DNA of 64,000 bases from NCBI GenBank assembly GCA_030848705.1, contig CM061235.1, forward strand, positions 128,572,228 through 128,636,227. Direction: 5' to 3'. Source of the DNA: Heracleum sosnowskyi. Its lineage: Eukaryota > Streptophyta > Magnoliopsida > Apiales > Apiaceae. The first letter of the stretch is position 1. The number at the start of each line of letters is the position of its first letter. The notes under the pieces are model-generated. The model saw only the letters and a list, made by a program, of their open reading frames with translations, was not told where the DNA came from and did no database searches. This document shows positions 24,454 to 35,342 of the stretch, piece by piece. A program made the translations under genes and the position numbers.

Positions 24454-24796
24454 CTACATGATTTTTTTATTTTTGCAAACACAATTGGAATACGAGCCTT
24501 CCGTTAATGGCTTCACAAGTTGTATGATTAACTTTACTGTTTTTAACTCTATTGGAGATGCGCACCTTCCCTTTAATGGTGTCGCACTTATAAAATTTAT
24601 CTTTCATATGCTATCATACGTATTTTGTCTTACAATCGAATCTCACCGATCAATAATCATAACCTCGCCCTTTAATCTTACTTGGCAAAATTTAAACATG
24701 AAACAAAACACTGATGTCTCGCTCATCAGTAATCATAACCTCGCTTTTTAGCGATATTTGGCAGAATTAAAATTTGAAGCAGAAAAAACTAATAAT

Positions 24797-25369
24797 CTCG
24801 CCCATGTCAATACTTGACAGAATTGAAGTTTGAGGCAGAAAAATAATAATCTCGCCCATGTCAATACTTGACAGAATTGAAGTTTGAGGCAGAAAAATGA
24901 TAATCTCGCCCATGTCAATACTTAATAGAATTGAAGTTTGAGGAAGAAAAATGATAATCTCGCCCATGTCAATACTTGACAGAATTGAAGGAAGGACTCC
25001 AAGATTTTACATGCGTTTAGTGGACTTACACTTCCTGAGAAAGTCGTATTCCTACGCATCTTTTTCCATGAAGAAAGGAATCCAAGCTGCTCCATGCGTT
25101 TAGTGGACTTACGCTTCCTGAGAAAGTCGTGTTTCTACGCACCTTTTCCTTAAGAGGGAGGACTCTCTTCTCCATAAGAGGGAGGACTCTTCTCTACATA
25201 AGAGGTAGGACTCGCTTCACCTTAAGAGGGTGGACTCTCTTCTTCATAAGAGGAATGACTCTTTTCTTCATAAGAGGGTGGACTCTCTTCACCTATAAGA
25301 GGGTGGACTTTCTTCACCATAAGAGGGTGGACTCTCTTCACCTATAAGAGGGTGGACTCTCTTCTTGGT
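24797..25369. repeat. 54-bp, 83-bp and 24-bp tandem repeats, unit 2
   Basis: Copy numbers match unit 1: CTCGCCCATG at 24797, 24851, 24905 and 24959; the 83-bp pair from 25011; and nine TAAGAGG repeats from 25151. These arrays are usually fast-changing, so identical copy numbers support a very recent duplication. From 25370 to 25628 is non-coding 3' sequence. Confidence 0.9.
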
Positions 25370-25628
25370 GAGCTTCCTGGAAGTACGGATAAGCACCCCG
25401 GAAGTACGGGTTTACCAAGGTATTGTAAAACATATCAAGTAAGAAAGTTTCTTCAAGAATTGCAAACTAAGCAAAACAAAGATAAAAAACTTGTGAGAAA
25501 AACATGCATGTTTTATTCATAAATATAGGATAAGTTCTGTCAAAGGAGGAGTACATGCACTACCCCCTAGACTTTATTGCAAATAAATTAAGATAAAGTC
25601 TACACGAGTTTTAAGATAGTAGCGTACA

Positions 25629-26760
25629 CTACTGATAGTACTTCTTAAGATGCTCCATGTTCCAAGCACGAGGGATGTGTTCCCCATTCATATCAGCAAG
25701 ATAGTAAGTCCCACTCCATAACACAGCTCGGACTCGGTAGGGTCCTTCCCAGTTTGCTCCAAAGACTCCATAATTGTGAATCTTAGAATTTGGCATAAAC
25801 CGGCGTATGACATAGTCACCTACCTTCAAAGGCCTGGACCTTACCTTGGTATTGTAGTGCTTCGCCACCCTCCGGTGATAGGATGCTAACCGGGTTTGAG
25901 AAGTATCTCGGAGTTCCTCCACCATGTCTAGGTACAGTCGATGATTAACCTCATTAACTTTTGGATTAAAATGATCCCTCCTAAATGATCCGGCCCCAAG
26001 TTCAATCGGAACCATAGCTTCACACCCATAAGTCAAAACAAAAGGAGCCTCTCCCGTGGTGGTTCTAGGCGTAGTGTTGTAACTCCACAAGACATTGGGC
26101 AACTCCTCGGGCCAATTACCCTTGCTTTCTTCCAACTTCGCCTTCAGAGTATGTTTGATAATTTTGTTAACTACTTCTGTCTGTCCATTAGTTTGGGGAT
26201 GACTAACGGTGAAGAAACTCTTCACAATTCCTAGGTTATCACACATCTCTCTCATCTCTTTGCTGTCAAATGGCTTTCCATTATCTGAAATGAGTTTATA
26301 AGGAATTCCAAATCGACAAACAATGGACCTATACACAAAGTCCACTAGCTTCTTAGCGGTAATCGTGGCTAAAAGCTCAGCCTCCGGCCACTTGGTAAAG
26401 TAGTCCACAGAAACCACAACATATTTGACACCTCCCTTTCCCTTAGGTAACTCTTCCATCAAATTAATTCCCCACATAGAGAAAGGCCAAGGACTAGTGA
26501 TAAAAGTAAGTGGAGCAGCAAGGTTATGAATGTAATTGGCATACCTTTGGCACTTATCACAAGCTTGAACAAACTGAATAGCATCTTACTTTAAGGTAGT
26601 TCAAAAATACCCCTGTCATAGCACCTTTTGAGCTAAGGATCCACCCCCGAGTGATTACCACAAATACCTTCATGAATCTCTTGAAGAACGTAAGTACACT
26701 CATCGCCATCCAAACACTTGAGCAGAGGCTGATTAAATCCTCGTCGATAAAGAACTCCCT
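25629..26760 (-). pseudogene. int: Tat integrase, unit 2, broken
   Basis: As in unit 1: the same zinc-domain break and the same WGIN in place of WGID. One visible coding change is a lysine-to-glutamate difference near the C-terminus (around 25680). The shared loss of the first catalytic aspartate shows that the array grew from an already inactive element. Confidence 0.88.
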
Positions 26761-26939
26761 CATAATTAACATAACGGGCTACTTTATAACGTAACCTTCG
26801 AGCATCACCCCTGTCTTCCGGAAGAGTCCTCTTCATCAAATACTCCCAAATTGGAATTTTCCAAGTGGGGAGAGTAGGTTTCCCAATTTGCATCAAATTA
26901 ACTTCTGGTACACTAGGTTGTGTCTTGATTTCCAAGGGA

Positions 26940-27290
26940 ATGACCCCTAATAATGCAACATCTCTCGAAAGTTGTTCCAGCCTAGCTTCCTTAAACAAAC
27001 TCATCAACTGTCGAGTGCATCTCATATATAACTCCGTATGAGGTCCTCTTGTCTGGAACCCCCCGTTGACGTGGTATACAATGAGCAAGTTTCAAGCCTG
27101 AGATTAGAGCCTCATACTCAGCATCATTGTTTGTGGCATAGAAATAGAAGTGAATGACACTTTGTAGAAGATGCCCCTCGGGACTAATCAAGACTATTCA
27201 TCCTCCAGCTCCTTCATTATTCACCGTACCGTCAACATACAAAGCCCACCACGGAGCCGAGGTAACCTGCTCGACCTCAACCTCAAGTGG
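26940..27290 (-). pseudogene. Archaeal-type second RNase H, unit 2, broken
   Basis: Copy of 11520-11870 with the same TGA after WALYVDGTVN. It reads NNDAEYEAL where unit 1 has a valine, so unit 2 probably keeps the original residue here. Confidence 0.75.
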
Positions 27291-27301
27291 AGGTGTTGAA
27301 A

Positions 27302-27926
27302 CTATAGCAAGGGCATCTCCTTCACGTTCAAAAGGAAATTCCAAAATAAATCAGCCAAGGCTTGCCCCTTGATAGCATTCCAAGGCTTATATTCTACGTC
27401 AAATTGTCCCAGCTCAATAGCCCAGTGAAACATACGTCCAGAAGTTTCCGGCTTGTGCAATACTTGTCTTAAGGGATAGGCTATCCGAACCTCCACCTTA
27501 TGATCCTGGAAATAGGGCCTCAACTTCCTACAAGCCAATATTAAAGCATACACAAGCTTTTCCATATTGCTATACTTGTTCTCTGCATCCAACAATCTCT
27601 TGCTCACATAGTAAACCGGGAACTGAACCTCGCCCTCTTCTCTGACTAGGACTCCACTTACTGAATAGTCTGACACAACTAAATACAAGATAAGGGTCTC
27701 TCCTTTTCTAAAGGCTTAGATAAGAGTGGAGGAGATCCCTTGTGATCCTTCAATTTATGAAAAGCCTCCTCACATTCAACTGTCCATTCGAACCTCTTAC
27801 TCGCACCTTTAATATAACCTTGAAGAATTCTTGGCACTTCTCAGAAGATTTAGAAACAAAATGATTCAAAGTAGCCACCCTACCAGGCAAACTCTGAACC
27901 TCCTTCACTTTCCTAGGTGACTTCAT
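27302..27926 (-). pseudogene. Tat RNase H, unit 2, additionally frameshifted
   Basis: Same domain as 11882-12502, but two 2-bp insertions (near 27702 and near 27815) shift the frame. Only the C-terminal 128 codons stay open in one piece. These lesions are unit-specific, so they arose after the duplication or were lost from the other unit by conversion. Confidence 0.82.
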
Positions 27927-27959
27927 GTTAAGAAGAGCTTGTATCTTTGCAAGATTTGC

Positions 27960-28982
27960 TTATATTCCTCGGTGATTTACCATGAAACCCAAAAAATTTC
28001 CAGACTCGACCCCAAACACACATTTTTGAGGGTTGAGCTTCATCCTATACTTCCTCAATATTTGAAACGTTTCATCCAGGTGCATGATATGATCTCCTAC
28101 TTGCTTAGACTTTACGAGCATATCATATACATAAACCTCCATTGTTTTCCCAATCTGATCCTTAAACATCATGTTGACCAACCTTTGATACGTAGCTCCA
28201 ACATTAATGAAGCTAAAAGGCATTCCTATGTAACAATAGAGCCCCCTATCAGTGATGAACGAGGTATCTTCTTGATCTGGCTCGTACATAGGGATCTGGT
28301 TAAATCCCGAATAAGTATCCATGAAGCTGAGAAGAGCATGTCCTGCCGTAACATTTACCATTTGATCTATTCTAGGAAGCAGAAAGCTATCCTTTGGGCA
28401 TGCTTTGTTCAAATCTGTGAAGTCTATACAAACTCTCCACTTTCCATTAGGTTTCTTCACCAACACCGGGTTTGCTAGCCAATTAGGATAAAATGATTCC
28501 CTGACCAAACCAACTTGCATAAGTCGGTCAACTTTTTCCTTCAAAGCTATTGCTCTTTCCCCACTGATTGCACGTCTATTTTGTCTGAAGCCTTTCTTTC
28601 GTAGGGGATCAACATTTAGTTTGTGACACATTACTTTCGGATCAATCTCAACCATGTATGCATGGCTCCAAGCGAAGACATCCAAATTCTGCCTCAGGAA
28701 TTCGATCAACCTCGCCCTCAGGTAGGGATCAAGCCTAGCCCCTATCTGAAGTACCTTTGAGGAATCTGTCTCATCCATTAGAATTGAGAGTGTATCCTCT
28801 GCCGGTCCTATCTTGTCATTTTCAGGTAAACGCAGATCTAAATCTATTTCGACATTCTTTGTCCCACTTAATTCTCCAATCTCTTGGACATACACAACCT
28901 CGCCATGGGTAGGTGACCGGGAGGACCATGTTTGCGGAAGATCCTCCGAAAATTCTATGAAAGGTTCAACCTTATCCTCCAT
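27960..28982 (-). pseudogene. rt: Tat reverse transcriptase, unit 2
   Basis: Same 340-codon frame and the same YVYD replacement of the catalytic YVDD as unit 1. Small coding differences exist, for example YSGFNQ here against YSGYNQ in unit 1. It ends at the same in-frame TAA. Two independent bodies with the same lost aspartate confirm amplification without reverse transcription of its own. Confidence 0.9.
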
Positions 28983-29159
28983 GATAATTTTACCTTTCTT
29001 CGCTCAGAGATTACGCTGGTCCTCTTCTTCATCACTAGCATCTTCTACAATTCCTTCATAAAAAGGATTTGGCAGTGGGGCTTCGATCATTAGTACTCTA
29101 TGCCTTAATTGTCGAGGTATGGGAGCAACCTCGCCCCTTTGGGAAAAAACAAAGTCGTC

Positions 29160-29826
29160 TCAGGGAGGAGGCTGTTTTCCATAAATCGCTCTATCCGTTA
29201 TCATATTAACAGTTCCACCTGTCGATGAAGGTGCTTCCAAAAAGTAAACAGGAGTCCCAACCCTTGCCAAGGCCTCATACTCTTTCAACCTATCCTCCTC
29301 TGGAAACTCGATTGTGTAAACCATATTAGTAACAACATATGGGGGTCTAAAAGATGCCTGAGTTTCTTGTGCGTTTTCTTCCTTGAAGTCTAGCATATCA
29401 GAATCATCTTCTACCCTTTTTCTTCCATGGTAAGAAGACTTGATCATTCTGCTGTAACAGTCCCGAGAATCATACTGACATCCTTTGATGCAACCTACAC
29501 CATTTGGGGTCGGGAACTTCATAGATAGATGATAAATGGAAGTGACTATCCGCATTTCTTTCAACACCGCCCGCCCTAAAAGTGCATTATAATACGTCGG
29601 TTGATCAATAACCAAGAACTCAACTACCTGAGTAGCACAAATAAGGCCTTCTCCTAGAGTGAACGTCAGTTTAATTGTTCCCTTTACACAAATAGAATCT
29701 CCTGTAAAACTATAGATGTGAGTAGTCCCCTGAGTCATCTCCTTATATAGTAACCCATCTTCTTGTAAGTTCCGTAGTATAGAATGTTCACTGAACTTCC
29801 GTTATCAACAAATACACGATGAACGT
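29160..29826 (-). pseudogene. pr: Tat aspartic protease, unit 2, broken
   Basis: Copy of 13736-14402: the active-site VDNGSS segment near 29826-29775 lies in a separate frame from the 192-codon C-terminal part. No difference in the open part was seen against unit 1. Confidence 0.75.
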
Positions 29827-30054
29827 TCCAAGGCCCAATCCTGACATTGACCACCAAAGCGTCACTATGAGGATGATGCGCCCATTTAGCATCTTCTTCA
29901 GAAAAAATTATTTGAATATCCTCCCCCTTGAAGAGCTTAGGAGGCCTTTCAGACAGATGATTGAGTTGGTAAGAGGCGGAACATATCTCTCCATGGCCTT
30001 TCTTCCATTCCCTCTAATGTGAGGTCCTCCAAAGATGGTATGTATACTTGCCTC

Positions 30055-31609
30055 TCATACGAACACAGGTTTCTCTGGAATCTTACCTTTTGTGGAGCCT
30101 TCAACAGCTTCGGTTGTCTTGACTGGAGCCTCCTCCTTATATTTCTTTACTTCCCTGACCACCAATTCAGTAAGCTTTCCTTCATTTATCAGTTTTTTAA
30201 TTTCTTCTTTCAATTGTCTACAAGCATGAGTGTAGTGCCCCTGAGACTCATGATATACACAATATTTCCCCTTATCTCTCATAGCAGCTCTTGACAGGGG
30301 TGCATGCTTCTTGTATAGGCCTTGATCCTTGGTAATCTCATAGATATAATCTATGGAAGCCATGAGTGGAGTATAATAGTCACGAGGCGCTGTCTGGTTT
30401 CCCTGCCGATACGGAGGTGGAGGCGGGCAACGTGGAGGGCTAGGTGATCTGGATCTGGTGAATCTATCACTTCCTCTGTTCCCCCTTGGGCTAAGGGACT
30501 TTGAACGAGCAGGTCCTCTAGTCTCCACTATATTCACATCTCCCCTACCATTCTTCTTCTCTGTCTTTAGGCTGGGAGACCTATACTTTCGTTTACCTCG
30601 GCGAGGTACATCTCCATAATCATTCATCTTCAAAGGCTCTTCCTATCGTTTGAAAGGTTCAGTCTGAAGATACAAAGTTGCCAAGGTTGAGGGTTCCTCC
30701 CGTTGTAGATTTTTCCAGAAATCGGTTCCCACACGAACCCCAGCAATCAAGAAATTCTTGATAGTTTCATCGGACGCCCCACGAACGGTAGGAACCTCTG
30801 CATTGAATCATTTGAAGTATTCTTGGAGAGTCTCTCCATCTCTTTGCTTGATGTTAGATAAAGTTGTAACAGGTGGATCATAATGAATGAAAGACTGAAA
30901 CTAGATTAAAAACATCTTACGCATCTATTCCCAAGAAGTGATTGATGCAGGTCCTATCTTTTGAAACCATTGATGAGCATTCTACCTTAGAGTTGAAGCA
31001 AGAAGCCTACACTTTGTTAAGTCCTCTACTTGATAGAGTTCCATCTCAGTATTAAATCTACTAATGTACTCTGCAGGGTCTATACTTCCGTTAAAACGAA
31101 GATCTTCTGTACCTGTGAATGCTGATGGGAGAGGGGCTTCTCGTACAACAGCAGAAAAAGGAGAAGGTGCTACATCAGGAATAGCACCTCCATGTCCTTC
31201 CGACTGAGCAATGAGCCTTCGTAAAGTGTTCAGATTGATACCTTCAAAACCTGGAATTGCCTGAGTTCCACCTTCTGGATGGCTGAGGTATAGGCTCATG
31301 TTGATAGGTAGGTCCTCTAGGCGTAGGCTCCCTCTGCTGATGAATACGCCCTCGAGGTGTAGGTTCCCTCTGCCGATAAGTAGGTTCTCCATAGTGAGGC
31401 GTAGGTTCTCTCTACTGGTTGAACTGACGCGAACCACTGCCATGATTGGTGTGGTGTCCGCCTTGGTTGTTCTGGAACAAAATTATATCTCTGTTCATAT
31501 CTTCTTCCATTCTTCCATATGGGGGTCCGTGCTCATCTATCCTCCTCTGATGAAAAGCTTGTTCTCCCTGAGGACGAGGTCTCCTAGTTTCTTCCTTTCC
31601 TTGATTCAC
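30055..31609 (-). pseudogene. gag: Tat gag of unit 2 body
   Basis: Gag from the ATG at 31609 to the nucleocapsid at 30055. Unlike unit 1, the linker and zinc-knuckle part stays open for 192 codons (30633-30055), with an RSRSPSPP-type basic linker before CVYHESQGHYTHAC. The breaks near 31443 and 30982 are shared with the other copies. This is the best-preserved gag of the array. Confidence 0.85.
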
Positions 31610-33305
31610 ATGTCCACTCCTGTAGATAGTTTGAAGAGGAACATGATCTATGTGTACATTTTTGACCCAAAAAGGTACATTTTTTATACCCGGGAGGCGA
31701 AAAATACACTTTTAGACTTGAAGGGTTTATGGGTACAACGATCCAAACTTGAAGGGCGAAAATGTCATAAAGCCTTAATAAATTTTATATAATTCTTTCG
31801 CTATTGTTTAAGTAATCATTTTTTGGACAAGAAGTCGACAAAATATTTAGATTTTTATCTCAACATTTTAACACACTTTTTAAATTTTCACATGCCCTTA
31901 AATTGTTGGATTTCAATCCAATGTATTAGAAATCAAGAATTGGATGGTATGTCTTGATGGTTAAGTTTGGGATGATTATGTGCGTGTTTGGGGTATCACA
32001 AAAAAGTTGACTTATAGCTTAAAATGAGTAAGTGTCATATAAGTGATAAGTGTGTCATATAAGTGATAAGTTGATGAATTCTTATAAGTTATACGGGTGT
32101 TTGGATAAATTTACTTATAAGTTAGTTAAGAGTTTGCTAAATTAAATTTGAAAAAATAATTATTAAATACAATGATTTCAACACTTGCATTTTAAATTAA
32201 AAAAATATTAAAAAACACAAAGTTAAAAATATAAAGTATTAAAAAACAAAGAAAACAAGTAATAAGTCAATAAATTCAGGAAAATGTATCACATTATTAA
32301 CATTTAACTTATCAACATAAGTTGAGCTCATAAGTTAGGTTGACAAAAACCCCCCATAAACTCTTATTAACTTATAATGTATAAGTAAACCAGGGTAACT
32401 AGCTAGCTAACTGAATGTTTGAGAATTGAGACTAAGTGAATAGTATGTTTGGAAACTTATAAGAATTTGAATTTAATTTTTATTTAAAATTTAAATATTT
32501 AGATATTAGGGAACTACCAGAATTTTAATAGAGGTGTAAATAGCATCCAGAACGTAAAAGACTTCACAACACAAATGCTTTTACTGTATGAAAGGGTAAT
32601 GGTCTAATGGATAATGGAAATTAGATTGATGTAACTACTTACTTACTATATTTATATATGAATAGAATATTTTGAAACAGGTGGAATAGATGTTTAGTAA
32701 ATACATCCAATTTTTCTTTCTCAACATTACAATCTCAATTTTAACTGCTACTCCCTCTATGCCCCAATTCTTTATATCGGGGTTGCCAACGAAAATTAAA
32801 ATAAAGTATAAATTAGTAAAAAAAAATTGGTTACAGTATAAAATGATGAGATAAATTAATGTTTAATGTATAAAGTGGTTACAAAAAAAAATAAGTAAAT
32901 GTAGTTAATCTTCATATTATAAAATTTTACTATTTTATAAAAATTTTGAAATGTAAAAATTTAAGAGGTACATGAGAGACATGAAAGGAGAACTAATAAT
33001 GTAAATCTAAGCAACTATGAAAAATTGTTGTGATCCTTGTTGCATAACAAGTGTTAAAACTTGTTAGAACATAATACAATTTTAAAAATGTATAATGCTT
33101 TAATTACTCAAGTTATAATTTTTAAATATTTTAAAAGACCTATTCTTAGATTATTTTCAACTGCGTTATCTAAACTGATTAATTATGTTATAGATACGAG
33201 AATTATCCCATTGGAGTGCTCAATTTTTTATAAATTATGTAAAAAAATTATTTTTGATATGTGTAGAACTTCTCTAAGGTAATATCCTTGGATCGAAGAA
33301 AAATA
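30853..33305 (-). repeat. Third Tat unit, first part, before a large insertion
   Basis: This segment repeats positions 1 to about 3403 of unit 1. It holds the gag 5' part and leader and ends abruptly inside the left part of a MITE-like sequence. It lacks the CACTA fragment, with the empty site near 32359-32365, and has a small local duplication around 32036-32070. Its first about 1 kb matches unit 2 more closely than unit 1: both lack a few bases near the position equivalent to 1070. The homology resumes at 45840 beyond an AT-rich block and a SIRE element. Confidence 0.88.
31610..33305. other. Leader of the third Tat copy without the CACTA piece
   Basis: Contains the leader, the MITE-like piece (about 32095-32354), an empty site where units 1 and 2 carry the CACTA fragment (about 32359-32365), the AT-rich leader, and only the left end of the AGTAGAAC MITE. 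It differs from units 1 and 2 at more positions than they differ from each other, so this LTR side is an older lineage. It breaks off at 33305. Confidence 0.6.
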
Positions 33306-34682
33306 CGTTGACATGTTAAAATGAGTAAGTTTTTTTAATAAGGACAAATAGAAAAGTTAACATGTTTTAATTAAAAAAAAGTAATTGCACGTAATATTTT
33401 TAGATGTGTTTTAATTATATTAATTTTATGTGTTAAAAAAATACGTTCACTTGTTAAAATAGGTAAGTTTTTTAAAATAATTAAAAGTATTAAAATAGGT
33501 TTTAAAATATATAAGTTGCACTTGATATTTTTGAAAAATAGAGATTTTAATGATAACAAATATAAAAGGTAATATATTTTAATTTAAAGGTAATTGCCCG
33601 TGATATTTTTGGAAAAAAAGTAGATTTTGTTAGAAAAAAATGTTTTAACTATAAAAGGCAATCAGTTAGTTACTATTTTTATATTATTTTATTATTTATT
33701 AAATAGAGTATTAAAATAGGTTTTAAAATAAATAAGTAAGGATTGCACCTCATATTTTTGGAAAATAGGGATTTTAGTGATGATGTGTTTTAATTATATT
33801 AATTGTATTTGTTAAAAAAAAATACGTTCACTTGTTAAAATAGGTAAGTTTTTTTTAAATAATTAAATGTATTAAAATAAGTTTTAAAATATATAAGTAA
33901 GAGTTGCACTTGATATTTTTGGAAAATAGAGATTTTAGTGATAACAAATATAAAAGGTAATATATTTTAATTTAAAGGTAATTGCCCGTGATATTTTTGG
34001 AAAAGATGTAGATTTTGTTAGGAAAAAATGTTTTAATTATAAAAGACAATCAGCTAGTTAATATTTTTATATTATTTTATTATTTATTAAATAGAGTATT
34101 AAAATAGATTTTAAAATAAATAAGTAAGGATTGCACCTCATATTTTTGGAAAATAGAGATTTTAGTGATAACAAATATAAAAGATATTATGTTTTAATTT
34201 AAAGGTAATTGTCGTGATATTTTTGGAAAAAGAGTAGATTTTGTTAGATTTTTTTTAATTATAAAAGGCAATCAGTTAGTTACTATTTTTATATTATTTT
34301 ATTATATATTAAATAGAGTATTAAAATAGGTTTTAAAATAAATAAGTAAGGATTGCAGCTCATATTTTTGGAAAACATAGATTTTAGTAATAACAAATAT
34401 AAAAGATAATATGTTTTAATTTAAAGATAATTGTAATGATATTTTTGGAACAGGAGTAGATTTTGTTAGAAAAAAAATATTTTAATTATAAAAGTCAATC
34501 ATCTAGTTACTATTTTGGTAACTTGACAATAATACAATTTCATTAAAGATTTGATTTGTAGTAGTTTTCGTTATCCTAAAGAAAGAAGTATATTTGTAGG
34601 AGTGTATCCTAAATTTAAACAAATTAGATTCCACATTTCCATTTTTTTGATTAGATTTCAATATTATTTGATTTTTATGTAG
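33306..34682. repeat. AT-rich block with degenerate ~220-bp tandem repeat
   Basis: A phrase around TTGCACTTGATATTTTTGG / TTGCACCTCATATTTTTGG recurs near 33510, 33740, 33902, 34130 and 34348 (spacing about 160-230 bp). Neighbouring phrases such as GTAATTGCCCGTGATATTTTTGG recur with it. There are no coding frames of note. The last 160 bp and the stretch 45605-45839 beyond the SIRE insertion are non-repeated flank of the same block. It is absent from Tat units 1 and 2. Its class is unknown. Confidence 0.65.
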
Positions 34683-34687
34683 TAAAA

Positions 34688-35197
34688 TGTTAGGCCGAAT
34701 ACAGTATAATCAAATATATATGAGAATAACAATAATCAAGAACACTGTTTATGAATCAAATAAACTGTAATTATATTAACAGCTTCTCTCTCTTTATGAT
34801 GTTAATGAATCACAAAGAGCTTCTAGGTTACAAGAATAATAATTCTATGTTCGCATCGGGATAACCTATGTGTGTTTATATAGTACACAGTTACAATCAA
34901 TCTCTAATTGATACTCCTACAAATTAGCTATACAATTTTCAATCAATTAGAATTGCTTCAGTCCTCTGTCCAGTCTCCTTAGCTGTATCAATATATTCTG
35001 CTTCTTTCCATCTTCAGAATATATTGCTTCTAGAATCTTCATGATATGCACCGACAGCTAAGTCAACTTTCACCCTGTCAACTTTAACAAACTCTGACCG
35101 GCTTCCAGTAAACTCTGATAAGTACTTCAGACTAAACTCTGAACAGTACCTGTTACTTAAACACTGATTAAACAAACATCAGCAATTATATCTAACA
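34688..35197 (-). repeat. SIRE-A 3' LTR
   Basis: Starts TGTTAGG and ends TCTAACA on the plus strand. It contains three AAACTCTG words (35089, 35110, 35134) in U3. A minus-strand TATA box lies at 34875-34883. Compared with the other LTR it lacks 10 bases near 34857 and 2 bases near 35080. Confidence 0.95.
34875..34883 (-). promoter_or_regulatory. TATA box in SIRE-A 3' LTR
   Basis: CTATATAAA on the minus strand within GTACTATATAAACAC. The same context recurs in the 5' LTR and in SIRE-C. Confidence 0.6.
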
Positions 35198-35212
35198 ATC
35201 TCCCCCAACTTG
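35198..35212 (-). other. SIRE-A polypurine tract
   Basis: On the minus strand AAGTTGGGGGAGAT directly precedes the 3' LTR, the usual position and composition of the plus-strand priming site. Confidence 0.85.
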
Positions 35213-35342
35213 TGCATAATAAAAATGTACAAGTTAAACAGATAATTGATGATGTCAAAACATATAACAAATGCAGTGTTTAATCATAACAGAGTTTAAT
35301 TTTAACTTAGAACAGAAAACTTTAAAAACTTACAGTCAGACT

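Larger units (their letters stand above)
15427..30852 (-). repeat. Tandem Tat-lineage retroelement unit 2 (15,426 bp)
   Basis: This is the second full copy of the period. It carries the same CACTA fragment, MITE-like pieces, truncated foreign LTR, antisense pseudogene, tandem repeats and broken pol as unit 1, with the same breakpoints. The duplication is therefore younger than all of those insertions and deletions. Unit-specific changes include two extra 2-bp insertions in the RNase H region near 27702 and 27815, and two bases near 30525 that keep gag open where unit 1 is frameshifted. Confidence 0.93.
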
